A program made the translations under genes and the position numbers. DNA of 64,000 nucleotides. Source: Cyclospora cayetanensis (Eukaryota; Apicomplexa; Conoidasida; Eucoccidiorida; Eimeriidae). Below the pieces are notes generated by a model that saw nothing but the letters and a program-made list of their open reading frames with translations, was not told where the DNA came from and did no database searches. The DNA is taken from assembly GCF_002999335.1 (NCBI RefSeq), contig NW_020312751.1, forward strand, positions 107,422 to 171,421. The letters are read 5' to 3'. Positions 45,793 to 56,841 of the stretch are shown one piece after another; the first letter of the stretch is position 1, and every line of letters begins with the position of its first letter.

Positions 45793-46881
45793 TCACGTAA
45801 AGAGGCTGCTGAAAAACTTCTTCACGTCGCTCAACTCTTGCGCGCTAGCAGCGTGGCCCAGTCCCTGGTAGAGATAAAATTTGATTCTCTCCTGGCACTG
45901 GTCTGGAGCTGCCCCAGAATCTATCAACCTATTCCTTACGCTCTCCAAGCTTGTCTGCCCATAAACTGGACGCACAATATCATCTACAGCCCCGTGGCAG
46001 TGCAAGATGCGAGGCACAGCCTGTGCGTAGTGCGCGGACACCTGAATCTCTTTGCCTAGTGGGCACCAGCTGGAGAGAGACAGTATGCCTCCCAGTTTAT
46101 GGGGAGAGGTGAGGCCTACAAGATATGCCATCGCGCCTCCCTGGCTAAAACCGCCGATAACAATGCGGGAGGGATTAATGCCGTTCTTGACTTCTTTTTC
46201 AATGATCGCATCTAGTCGCGCTTTGCTGGCCAAAAGCCCCTCCTTGTCTTCGCTAGAGTCAGCAGACAGACCCCTGATATCGCTCCACGCAGTCATGCGC
46301 ATCCCCATGTTAAGTGTCACTGGGCGAATGGGCGCTGTGGGTAGAATGAGGCGTGTCTTTTCATGTACCTGTGCTGACTCCAGCAACTGTAACAACTCGT
46401 ACCAACCCTCAGCTGTGTCCCCTAAGCCGTGCATGAAGATCAAAGTGCCCGTAGCCCCGCTAGGGGCCCAGTGGAGGCCATCACCTCCCATAGTATCCCC
46501 TGGTGAAAGCACCACCGGCATTGTTGACACGGATTGCGCTGCTGCACTGTTAAAGCGAGTTCCGCTGTATCCTGATCGGGATGCAGGTACAACGGGGCGG
46601 GTCCCTGGACATAAAGACGAGGAGAGGAAACGCACCAGGAGTGACTGCCTTGGCGCATAAGAAAAAGCCTGGTTGAGAAGAGGAGGCAGGGGACTGCTAC
46701 GCAAGCGCGCCGCAGCCACTGCAGCCAAACGGAACCGGAAGCTGAGCCTCGATGAAGGAGAGGAGGATCTGGGGATACGAAACGCCGTAGTAGAAGTAGC
46801 AGTTACCGCAGCTGCTACCAGCAGCAGTAACTGCAGAGGCCCTGCCACCCGACACAGCACGAGACGCCCAGCGCCGGGCAT
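45793..46881 (-). CDS. Acyl-protein thioesterase / lysoph­ospholipase-like (APT1/LYPLA family) with N-terminal extension
   Basis: Single exon, 362 residues from an ATG at 46881. The alpha/beta-hydrolase core begins near residue 125 with WAPSGATGTLIFMHGLGDT (oxyanion-hole HGLGD). It carries the nucleophile motif GGFSQGGAM, the acid in HGAVDDIVRP and the catalytic His in GLGHAA; all three triad residues are present. APT enzymes remove palmitate from cysteines of membrane proteins. The core is about the usual 230 residues. Before it lies an unusual extension of about 120 residues: a hydrophobic segment (LQLLLLVAAAVTATSTT, residues 17-33) followed by a stretch rich in Arg and Ser with almost no acidic residues, like a bipartite apicoplast-targeting leader. 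A second in-frame Met near residue 120 would give a normal cytosolic enzyme. The family call is secure; the targeting is inference. Confidence 0.9.
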   Translation of the reverse strand: MPGAGRLVLCRVAGPLQLLLLVAAAVTATSTTAFRIPRSSSPSSRLSFRFRLAAVAAARLRSSPLPPLLNQAFSYAPRQSLLVRFLSSSLCPGTRPVVPASRSGYSGTRFNSAAAQSVSTMPVVLSPGDTMGGDGLHWAPSGATGTLIFMHGLGDTAEGWYELLQLLESAQVHEKTRLILPTAPIRPVTLNMGMRMTAWSDIRGLSADSSEDKEGLLASKARLDAIIEKEVKNGINPSRIVIGGFSQGGAMAYLVGLTSPHKLGGILSLSSWCPLGKEIQVSAHYAQAVPRILHCHGAVDDIVRPVYGQTSLESVRNRLIDSGAAPDQCQERIKFYLYQGLGHAASAQELSDVKKFFSSLFT

Positions 46882-47699
46882 TCCACTGGGTTGGAAGGCC
46901 AGTGGAATATGCAGAGAAGCAGGGGATTCTTAGTCCCGAGCGAAAGATGAGAGGGAAGGGTTGCACACAGCGAGACAGCACCAGAGGAGGCACACTGGCG
47001 GCACTTCAACAGCACTGTAACAGCAGCCGACCGCTCGGGGGCTCTGGCTGTAGCACCTGGTTGTTGTGTTTGTTAGGGTGGGTCTATCTTGGGGGCAGTT
47101 CCTTCTTTCACACTGCTGTCACAATTTGTATGAAGGGAATTCAACAAGAGCAACGCCAAGAGCCCCAGCCACAGCCCCCGGCTTCCTTAGCTGCTGGGAT
47201 GTTGCCCCTTTGGCTGCTAGCTTGCCACCGCTGTAATGCTAGCGATATTGCAGCCTGTTTAATAGTTTTGTTGCTTCCATTATTGTATGGCTAAGGCTCT
47301 TGAATTTGTCAGTCCTACTGTAGAGGGCGCTGCGGGAAAATGATGTACCTTTCCTTGGCCATTGCACGTGGTGGGAGTAGATCTAAACCACTCCATAAGC
47401 ACCATAGTGTAATAATTCTTCAGTATTCATTCTGAAAGCCTGACAGCGCAAAAGGTTAGGGCTCAGATGCGCTATACAATTGGCCCTACTGTTGGGGGGG
47501 GTAGGCGGGGGAGGAGGGGAATTTATTTGGCAAAGTTACTATTTGACAAGTACCACTAAGCTGATTCTATAACTTGCTCAAACGCACTGCATTTTAGTAA
47601 GCTAGTTGCGCGGCCAAGCCCATTTTTACTCGCCGGGCATGTCTAGCTCCTTTACCAAACTATGTTGTTTGCCAGTGCATTATGGCAGCTTAACTGTAG

Positions 47700-47945
47700 C
47701 AGAGTAGTGTGCTAAGCTAAACCCAAGTATTTTCCACTAAAGTAGTTTGATTGACTAAAAATGAGTAAAAAATGGCTGGACTTGGTTTTCTTGTCAGTAT
47801 ATCTTGATTTTGGCAGAATACTGCTAAGTGGGTACAACAAGGCATCGTGGGTATGCGTTTGCGCTACATGCTACGTGCAAGTAACCGTGTATGCACAAAG
47901 TGCTTTGAGAGTGCACTATGCGCACAAAATCACGCCGCCTTTTCC
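47700..47945 (-). repeat. Short dispersed repeat family, copy E (inverted)
   Basis: Shares 'tactgctaagtgggtacaac' and 'gctacatgctacgtgca' with copies D and F. Same orientation as D and F. Confidence 0.55.
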
Positions 47946-49672
47946 CATGTGGGGAACTCTGGGTGCGCTAGGGAAACACTCAATAACTGTCTAGTACATT
48001 TGCATCGTGTCTGGGCTTCAGCGTCCTACGGATACCTATGGGGAAGCGTTACAGCTGGTAGCTCCTTATGACCCGATGCACCCTGTCCCTGCTTATCCAC
48101 TGGCTGTGGATGGACTAGAATGTCAGGCATTTCCTATAACAGCAATGTAATTTCGATCAAGCCATAGGGTCATCGGTTTAGATTTTCGTTGACAACGGTG
48201 TGTGGAAAAGTGACTATAAAGGTAGGCTGCGGCACAATTCATATAAAGGCTGCTAGGTCCAGTCTTTTGAGCTGCTGTAGACACACTAGTTTCACAGCCG
48301 GTAGAAAATCATGATATGCGCGATTAAAAATCTTAATGCATCGAGGAGATCATGCCAGCTAACAGTTCATTGCGGCCATGAGGATGGGCAAACACTTGAA
48401 GGCATTGCCAGCCGTAAAAGAAGTTTCCTCGCTTTGTAGCTTGCAAATGAAGAGCCAAAAGTGCCCCTTAAAACACGCTTATTGGGGGTAGGGGGGAGGA
48501 ACCCCTCCATCGATTGCTCTATTCATGCTCAAGCAGTGGTGTACATGCAGGCTACTACGGCTCAAGCCTTTATGCAGGCTCTGACACATCGGATCATGCC
48601 GAGACTAGCTCAACAGCAAGCTCTGCGAGAATATTAAAGGCTGAAGGATGGGAGTCCTTCGTTAAATAAGAATATCGAGAAATACAAAGTTTTGGTTCGC
48701 AAACGCTACCACGTATACAAACTGCTGCTTTATCAGTAGTTTATCTCAAGTCTACCCCAAGTGCCATCGGTTATTATCAGAACGGGTAGTGACTCAACGA
48801 TCAGGCAAACCGACCAGTGGGGCTTCGGCAAATAACGGAGTGCTTGAGGCTTCACGAGCAAATGGGTGCACCTTCTGCCTTTTCAGCTTTTAAGGAACAG
48901 CCAAGGAGGCATCAAGAACGTATGGATGTCGGGGGCGTGTCAACCGGCGCTAGCCTACAGTCTGATATGAACACGCAAAAAGAATTTCGAAGAGTGCTAA
49001 CTTTCATAAGCAACCCCAGACAGCCCCTTCTTCCCAATAATGCGTTGGTTGTCACTGCGAGAGATCGGGTTATGGAATCCGGAATAGCAAGCTCATGCAG
49101 AAGCCAAATATCTTAAGCATCAGGACTAAGGTAAACGAAAGCAAGCTCCTCGGCGCTCACAGAAAGCGATCGGCAAAACTGAAAACCTCCAACTCAGGCT
49201 TTGGGGCAATGAAGGAGGCTACAGAGGATAGAGCTGCAGTTAGCCAATATTTTTGTGCTACAACTCAAATTATTGGTTGGGAATCATTAGCTCTAGGTTA
49301 AACTGGGAGTGAATGAGATTCATCTGAGGAGACGGCGTAGAAGTGCAATCTTCCTACTCCCCCTTGCGCGCAGTTCCTACAACTCAGGCTTGCTGACGGA
49401 AGGTATTGAACAAAGATTGGCAAGGCTACGGCAGCTAAGTGCTCCTTCTCGAAAAAACTTAATTTATTTGCATGCCTCTTGATTTCTAGATTGGGCCTGT
49501 GCAGCCTGAAGTAATCCTACATATGCTATGGGTGACCAACTGGAAGGCGCGCATGCGGCCTTAGCTGCGAGCTAAGAAGACTAATGTTCCCACACGCTAA
49601 GAGGGTTTAAAATCTATGCTTTCTCTACTTTTGCGGCGAAGCACTACTACTTGAGCATGCCCTACTGGGAAA

Positions 49673-50150
49673 TCAAGACAAAGAGGCGACTAGATGATTT
49701 CCATATTCCGTGTTCGCTCTGCAGGGCCCATTTGCGCAAAACGCACGAGCATGCTGCAAGGGCCATGGCACAGTGGGGAAGCTCTCAAGCTTCTTCTGCT
49801 GTCCTGAGACCTTTTCCGCAGCACCACATGTGCACTGTAGTGCCCATATTGCTAGCAGATGAGGCCTTGAAATTCTCCTAATCTCGGCCTTTGCTAGCCA
49901 TCCCTTTCCTGAGAGCACGTTGAATGATCTGAATATGCAGTTCATTTTGGACTGTAGAAGGTCAAGAGTCAGGATAGTACCAACGACGTTGGCGACAGAC
50001 TTCGGAAGTATATCCATTTCATCTAACTTCCCTGTTCTAACTGTGTCATCGTTTACAGAGCCCCTCAGTTTATTGTACAGCATGTCTGAGGGCTTCAAGT
50101 CTTCCCCAGGAGTATTATCATGGATAGGCTTCTTAATTTGAATAGTGCGC
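49673..50150 (-). CDS. Unrecognised minus-strand open frame, possibly a gene remnant
   Basis: An open frame of about 150 codons reads TIQIKKPIHDNTPGEDLKPS, then DMLYNKLRGSVNDD, DEMDILPKSVANVVG and NCIFRSFNVLSGKGWL. It is not low complexity and has plausible secondary structure. No family was recognised. The first ATG is internal (50098), and no promoter or splice context was identified. It could be a decayed element-encoded protein. Confidence 0.25.
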
Positions 50151-51649
50151 TTTGGCGTGCTTTTATGACCAGCTCATAAACAGTCATGATACGACCATTG
50201 TAAGGCACCGTGAGTAGATGGACAAGCCGAGCGCCCCAAACCAAATTCTTATGCTGTAGGTTCATCTCCTTGGCTTGAATTTTGTTCCTATGCTGAGTGG
50301 GTTTAGACTACGCCAGTACACTCGTCTAGCAGTTGATACTTCCCGTCCTGGTATTTTCTTACGGGTACATTTCGGTTCATAACGTGAACGTGACAGTCCG
50401 GGGTCAGCAGCCAGCCTTGGGATGGCCATGCAAAGGCTAGTATTGTAAGAGCTGCGGGGCTTTAGCTGCTGAAAATCTGGGCATGGTTTGTTTCAAAGAA
50501 TACCTGGTCAGGGCACGCGCAAATACCTGCGCAAGGTTCAAGCGAGACCAATACGTGACTACGATTGGTGGCTGCTGGCTACGTCTTTGTGGAGCCTGGA
50601 ATTCGGTCCTGGGGAACAGGCAGGCTCCACAATGTGCAGCAGCAAGACCAGACGGAGACGCTGGCGGGCAGGTGGTTACGACTATTTGCCATCTTCTTGC
50701 GAATCAGTGCGGTTTTGTATTTTTCGAATTCTCTAGAAGGCACAGCTAGTACTGAACTATGAATATTGGCTTCCTGAGGAAGTTTAAAAAGTTCCTGAAT
50801 AATTCATGGAATTCGCCATGCAGACAAGGAACCTTTGTAGGGGCAGAAGATTTACAGGCAGCCATAGAAGCGCTAAATTGTGGGAATATCAAGCGCTGTG
50901 AATATGGTAGACGGAAGTTTGTAGTATATTGATAAGGACAGCGCGAATCTCAGCTATCTACTGAGGAGCAATAGCGACCTTCATTGCCTGCGGGAGAATT
51001 CACTGGTCTGCTTGGTTAACAGTGTTAGTCCCCACAGGTGTATTCCTCGCGCACCTTGTCTTTCCTAAGTGCATGCTCTATTGTAGACAGCTAACTTCAC
51101 GTATGGGTACTGCTTCAAAAGCTGACGGCTTTTTGTGGGTAAAAATATTCTCTATACTCAAATATATGCACAGTCGCTATGGGGGGTGGTGTGTCTGTAT
51201 TCTTCTTCATGCCTTTCGTGAGTTTTGACCGACTGTGCTGCACGCACCTACGGCATCGGCGTCCAGAAATCGCTCCAAGCTGCAAAGGGGCTGATAAGAT
51301 AGTGTGTGTTTGATTCCTGTATATATTTTGCATGCTTTCTTCTGTGTCGAAGCAACAGGCTCACAACCTTTGCGCTTCAACATCAGCGAGCCATCGCGTC
51401 GCCGCGGTTGTGTTGATATAAGCCCTCGTCTCCTGTTACCTAGTGATTTGCCTTTCTTCCTGTCGACATTCCTTTAGCGACTGGTGCCCACTTTGTCTCT
51501 CATCTGCAGGGTTTTCTCGTTTGGCCTGCCTGGGGTGTGCAGGCAGGACTGGACTCGTCCATTGTCGTGCATGCAGTTCGTCTCGGCGTAGAGGTATGGA
51601 GCGACGGCATGCAGTTTAAATGCGGGGGAAGGTGTAGTGCGCCATGCTG

Positions 51650-51860
51650 CACTTAGGCGTCCTTTACCAAGCTAGTTATATTTTGCTGAAAGTTAGTGAA
51701 ATTTACTAACTTGGTTCTGTGTTCATATATATTAGTTTTGAGAGTACTGCTAGGTCAATACAACAAGACGCGAAGGCACGCGTGTGTGGTAGATATGGTG
51801 TGGAGTAAACTGTGAAGGCATGGAACGCTTAAAGTGTGCAGCCATAAGCACCCTTGTTGT
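51650..51860 (-). repeat. Short dispersed repeat family, copy F (inverted)
   Basis: Shares 'tcctttaccaa', 'ctaacttggtt' and 'tactgctaggtcaatacaac' with copy E over about 200 bp. Confidence 0.6.
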
Positions 51861-52864
51861 CCCTCTGAACTCATTTAGAGAACTGTGAGGGGAGAGGGCA
51901 GAGAAAGGCATGAGCTCTTCTGCAAACCTACAATAAGTCACTATTAAGCTTGAATCGAATTAGGAGTTTTGTGCCCCACTGAGAAGACCCTGAAGAGTGT
52001 GTTTCGACGAGCATTCACAGCTTCTTGCATATTGCTTATGGCGCATTCTCACATAGCATTTTTTCTTGTTTTATCTAGCTAGTTTTATATTATTATCACA
52101 AATAAATTCATGAGGTATTAATTTGCTGGTTCGTATATTTTATTTTTGCGAAGTACTAACTAGTCTAGTAGAAAGTACCCACGTGTAGCCTAGACGTCTC
52201 TGTGACAGGCCTTTCAGCGCTGGTAGGTTCTGAAACAGATGCGTTTCCCATTTCTCCGGGCATCCGAATTTCTATCTGGCTGAATACTTTTTGCGTGTTT
52301 CATTCAGTACATTGCCATTAGATATTAAAGTGTGCTCGAACCCTTGTATCCTTGTTAACAGGAGGTACTATTCAGGTAGTACTAGGTAGTTTTGCTAGTG
52401 ATGTCGCTTTACACGAAACCAGTTTTGTGCATTCCATCCGCTTTTAAAATAATGGGCTATCCAAAGGCAGGAATGAGTCGCTGGATTGCAAGTAGCTCGT
52501 TCGAATACTGTAGTTTTCCACCTGGGTAATGAGACATTCCAATATAACGCCGTTTGCCCGTCGGCCCAGCGCGTACTTGGAGAAACAGCTCAGCGTTATA
52601 CTATGGTGTTACTTTTTATTTCGAGTGTCTGTAGTTAGGAGGAATGGAAACGGTTGAAATTTCGTAACACTTCCACCACGGCTCCAGCCCCGTGCGTCTT
52701 CTCCGCTGTCGCGCTGCCTCGTAAGCGACAGCCCTACATTGCCTTTGCCCCCCTTCAATCCATTGTCTTTCTGTACTTGTAATCATTTCCCCCATCGGTG
52801 TTCAGTGACCAGATGCACGGCAACCCACTAGCGCCGCCAGCACGCTGACACCAGGCGAAGAGAG

Positions 52865-53746
52865 ATGGTTATGGCAAACAGTGCAGCAAACACTCAGGGC
52901 AACAGTAGAGGCAGGGCGTGCCCTGCCGCTTCCTTAAAACCATCAAACCTGTCTACCCTTTGTTCAAGCCCATCCACAGTCTCTTTTGGCCTCAACGACC
53001 GCACTTCTGCCAAGCATCCCTCACGAGTTGTGTCTCCAGTCAAAGCCTCTTCTTCCTCCAGCAGCGCTTTCCCTCTGTGGCATTTTCTGCATCTCGTGGC
53101 TCTCACGGGCTTTTTGGCTTCCGTGGCCTCTGTATTGGGAAAGCTTGCCTGCGATTTTGGCCCGGGTGCACCACTTCAGCTCCTTTCTGACAGTCTCCTT
53201 CATCGACTCGTGCCTCAACAAAGCACAAGCAGCGACCGCTTGTTGCTTAGAGTAGGCGAGGACTGTAGCCTTGAGGCCTTCGAAACCAGACCCGGCGGCT
53301 TTCCTGCACTGGTCACTGAAACAGGGCGGGCGCTGCTTCTTGCCATTTCCTTCCACGACTGCAGCACCAGCAGTGGCAACGGTCAGGGTGAACCCTCTGG
53401 ATCGCCTTCTCAAGTTGGAGCTTGCATCTGGGGGCTGCTTTGCTTTTTCAGCCTGGTGCTGCTCTGCCGTATCTCGCTGTTCTTGTGTATGCTGGGCTGC
53501 AATGCGCTTATGCTGCAGTTCCATGTAAAGTGCCTAGTAGCAGCACCTTCTTCATGCAGCAGTAGCGTCTCTATTTTTGCAGCAAATTTCCTTTGCTCAG
53601 TGGTGCTTTCGTGGCTTCTGCTAGGGGAGCAGCTAACTTTGCAGTTTCTTCTGGGGGCTGTTTGCATGCTCTTGGGAGTAGCGCTGTTGTCTCTCACCAA
53701 GGACGCTTCTCCTTTGGAGAACCAGGAGGACAAGAAGCGACTTTAA
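52865..53746 (+). CDS. TMEM42/EamA-like multi-pass membrane protein
   Basis: Single exon of 293 residues from an ATG, with hydrophobic segments near residues 76-95 (ALTGFLASVASVLGKLACD), 180-205 and 210-225, and a paired hairpin near 232-280. The C-terminal SVVLSWLLLGEQLTLQFLLG followed by AVCMLLGVALLSL is the typical EamA/drug-metabolite-transporter ending (Gly-Glu before the last helix) and matches TMEM42-type proteins. Those have a single half-set of EamA helices instead of ten. A long hydrophilic loop (about residues 100-180) interrupts the fold, and the Ser-rich N-terminus is probably cytosolic. Substrate unknown. The next gene starts only 72 bp downstream on the same strand. Confidence 0.6.
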   Translation: MVMANSAANTQGNSRGRACPAASLKPSNLSTLCSSPSTVSFGLNDRTSAKHPSRVVSPVKASSSSSSAFPLWHFLHLVALTGFLASVASVLGKLACDFGPGAPLQLLSDSLLHRLVPQQSTSSDRLLLRVGEDCSLEAFETRPGGFPALVTETGRALLLAISFHDCSTSSGNGQGEPSGSPSQVGACIWGLLCFFSLVLLCRISLFLCMLGCNALMLQFHVKCLVAAPSSCSSSVSIFAANFLCSVVLSWLLLGEQLTLQFLLGAVCMLLGVALLSLTKDASPLENQEDKKRL

Positions 53747-53818
53747 GCCGTCAGCGACACTTTTTCTAGCCTGCAGGACTCACACCTTTGTCCCTTGGTG
53801 CTTTGCATAGTGCCACGA

Positions 53819-55732
53819 ATGGCTGACACTATGGAGCTACCTGGTGGCGTCTGCGATGTCGGCAGCAGCAGCACGACGCGCAATGGGAGTGAAGATTTGT
53901 GCGTATCCTCACAGGAACTCCTTGAGGGGGTCCATAAGAAGGGCTGCACCAACAGCAACATTGTGGATCTGCCTTCCCTGGCAAAAGATGCGGAAGCCTT
54001 CTCCTGCTCAGAAGGGCGGGTGGAGGCTTCTACGATGGAAGGAGAGGCAACAAGTCCTTCAGCAGACAGTATTCGAGAAGAGGGCCTGAAGGCCTTTAGG
54101 GCAGGGGACTGGCGGGGAGCCACGGACGCCTGGAGCCGTGGTCTCCGAACTTTAGAATACATTTTAGGGAAGGAGGAAGAATTCGACGAGGCAAAAAAGC
54201 AGGAGTTCATCGCTGTACGCTCGCTCATCTGTTGTGGGCCCTTCCTACTTGCCTTTAAGCCCTTGCACTTCTCTCCCTACTTCTTAAGATCTTTTTACAA
54301 ATTTTCTTTTTATGCTCAATGCAAACAGCCAATTCCGCCCCTGCTCCCTTTCCTTTCCTTTCCCCCCCGACGCGAGGCATGTACCACCCCTACGACTGCT
54401 ACCTCCACATAGAAGGGCTCGTGGAACTCTATGTAGAGGCTGACGCGTGTAGGCACTGTAAAATTGCAAGCACATCGACAGATCTATATTTGCATGGATG
54501 ATATGCATGGTTTGCCTCACTTCGCTTACCCTAAGAGCGTCCTGGAGGCCTTCGTGCACGTGTGCTCCTTGGTATTATGCGCCTCTGCAGATGCACCAGT
54601 CCTATTTGCTGAATTTGTCCCTTTCCACCCTTAAGGAAGGCCGCTGGGCGGCCTGCATCCATTACTGTGACAAGGTCCTACAGCGCGACCCCACAGTGCT
54701 CAAGGCTCTATACAGAAAATCCCAGGTATGCAATTCGCGGCCGCAGACGCCTGAGTAACTGCGAAAAGCCGATGTGGACTGCCCGCTAAGAATATGCACG
54801 GTGCTGCTTGGAGGTGGAAGTTCTTAAAGCCGCGTCCTACACGTGAAGCTGTAATTTTTTCTCCTTGGTGCTTGCAGGCCCAGCAAGAGCTGGGGGACTT
54901 CGATGGTGCCCTGACCACCCTAGATGAGTACCTCAAGGTGGCTCCAGGCAGCCCCCTTGCGTTGTCTCTGCAGTCTCAACTGCGGCATATGAAAGTAGAT
55001 CATGCGGCTAAGGAGAAGAAATTGCTGCAAAGCATGTTTCGCAAACTGGAGCACGACCCACGGTCCGAGGCAGCTATGGCTGCTCCTACTGCGGATGGAT
55101 CCAGTACCGGCGGGAGCTTAATACGGTCTTTAGGAGACAAGGTCAAGGGTTGGTTTGGAAGCCCTAAAGAGGAGCAAAAGCAGGAGTGGCAAGAGCAGCT
55201 TCCTGCCGTGAACGGTGCCTTTGGCGCTGCTGCAGCCGCAGGAGCCGCATCAGGAGGCAACTCTTGCTCTACGGGGGAGTCCCTTCCTCCAGAAGACCTA
55301 TTGAAGGCCTTGTCTGCCTTGTCAGGGAACGACGAGGGACTATCGCCTGCGGCTTCTGGGAACACAGCAGAGCTTGAGCACCTGGCTAGACTGATGGCGA
55401 TACATCGGAGGCTGAGCTCGGGAGAAGCTACCCTTGGAGAGAAGCTGTTGTTCGGTCTGCGGCTCGCGTGGTTTGGGGTCAAGCATTTCTGCTTTAGAGC
55501 TTGCGGGCAGCTGTGCAGGAGAAGGCAGAAAGCGCAGTTTGGTAAATCTGCAGGCATTTTTACGGACGACGGGAATGTCACTGAAGTGGTGGGGTCTGAA
55601 AGAGATGCTACTGCCGAGCACAGAGACAACGGAAGGTCTTTTGTGAGCAGGGCGCAACGCAGGCAGCAGTGCCGCACCGCCGCAGCGGCTGCTGCGAGAA
55701 GGCGTATGGACCAGCAGAAGTCGACTACCTGA
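53819..55732 (+). CDS. Tetratricopeptide-repeat protein, co-chaperone-like (join 53819-54214, 54591-54725, 54878-55732)
   Basis: Three exons, all phase 0, 461 residues. Three TPR motifs span the junctions: IREEGLKAFRAGDWRGATDA in exon 1, QSYLLNLSLSTLKEGRWAAC in exon 2, and ALYRKSQ joined to AQQELGDFDGALTTLDEYLK across the exon 2/3 junction. The spacing and the LNLS and KALYRKSQA motifs are those of FKBP- and cyclophilin-type TPR clamps that bind Hsp90/Hsp70 C-termini, but no isomerase domain is present. After the TPRs come a basic helix, a Trp-Phe motif (VKGWFGSP) and, near residues 370-400, an amphipathic stretch LLFGLRLAWFGVKHFCF that could bind membrane. The N-terminus (about 80 residues) is low complexity. 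The 376-nt first intron contains one more exon-like stretch (MYHPYDCYLHIEGLVELYV) that does not keep phase. Confidence 0.75.
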
Positions 55733-56841
55733 AGGGTGGTTTCCGGAAGGGTTGAAGACCTTTATGAATCGAGAGCAGGAGACATCTAAGAAGCTTGGGG
55801 TGGCGGGTTGCACGGGTTTACGCTCTTCTGCATCAGTAGTCGCCATTAACGTGGAGACGGCATTCCACGGATACAACTGGCCTCATTGGCGTTGCAGTGA
55901 CGGCTTGATAGAAGTGTGTTGCCCTGAGTTTCCTTACCTGGGTACGATAAAACAGGCAAAAGGTTTTCAAGCGGCTCGTTTACCCAACTCTGGGTTTTCC
56001 TGTTTCTTCTCTTACGCAACTCTTCACTGCTCCTACGACGAACGAATGTGCCAGCTGTCCGCATATTCTGGGGTTGGTTCCCACTCCGGGGTCGCACCCC
56101 CAGAGGCATCTCGACGCGTTTTGGTGTAAACATCACATCCCACCCGCGTTTACCAGCGTGTTCTTGAGGGGCCTTCAGGGGCGGGATGTGAGTTTTGAGC
56201 CACGTTTTTGCTACCACTATACAGCTCCATCAAAATCTCTTTAAGGAAAGAGTACGCTGCTCGGGAGTCATAATGCTCTTTAAATCACCCCATTTGGTAG
56301 TTAGTTTGTGCCCAATTAAACTGGTTAAACTGATCACGTTTCACTTCATGGGAGCTCAGTTATTCACTCGAAGACTAACCGTTTCCTGCATACCCATTGG
56401 TCGCTGGGCTAACCCGTGCTGCAAGGCCCACCTACTGTAAAAGCCCTTGCCCTGTTCTGAAGCCGTTGCTACAAAGTAACAAACCAAGCCTTCATGTGTA
56501 GTACATCTCTGTCGGGAACTGCCAGCTGTTAGGGCAACCTTTACCTCCCGATTAATCCCCCACGTATGAAACCAGTTCAACGATTATGGTCGAACCAGAT
56601 CATAAAATTGGGTCAGGCTCCACTGGCTACCCACTGTGGCAACATAGGCACTGGTTAGCACACAGGGATGCGAACTGTGCTCTGACGGGCTACAATGAGA
56701 CCTTCAAGAATCAGCGGACATCTCAGTATCGGGCGGACGCCGCAGCGAAAAGTACCAGCGCCACGAAATTCGGCTAGCTGCTTCCTAACAAAACTAATAG
56801 GGGTTGGTGATGCTGGTGGGAGGTATGGCCGCTGATGTTCG
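55733..56841. other. Intergenic between convergent genes
   Basis: Holds the 3' ends of the TPR gene (plus) and the secreted-protein gene (minus). No additional gene supported. Confidence 0.5.

Larger units (their letters stand above)
46882..52864. other. Long gene-poor, repeat-bearing stretch
   Basis: No confident gene in about 6 kb. Candidate decayed or short coding pieces are: 48865-49116 (plus, MGAPSAFSAFKEQ); 50150-49673 (minus, listed separately); and a possible orphan exon at about 51511-51596 (plus, acceptor CTCATCTGCAG, reading FLVWPAWGVQAGLDSS, donor GGTATGG). AT content rises around 52.0-52.2 kb. Dispersed-repeat copies E and F are listed separately. Confidence 0.4.

Noticed and set aside
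46902..47294. 130-codon plus frame divergent from the thioesterase gene
   Set aside because: Starts at GTG, overlaps the thioesterase 5' flank and has no domain.
55000..55876. Minus-strand frames of 225 and 178 codons
   Set aside because: Antisense to the third TPR exon, which has clear domain and splice support.
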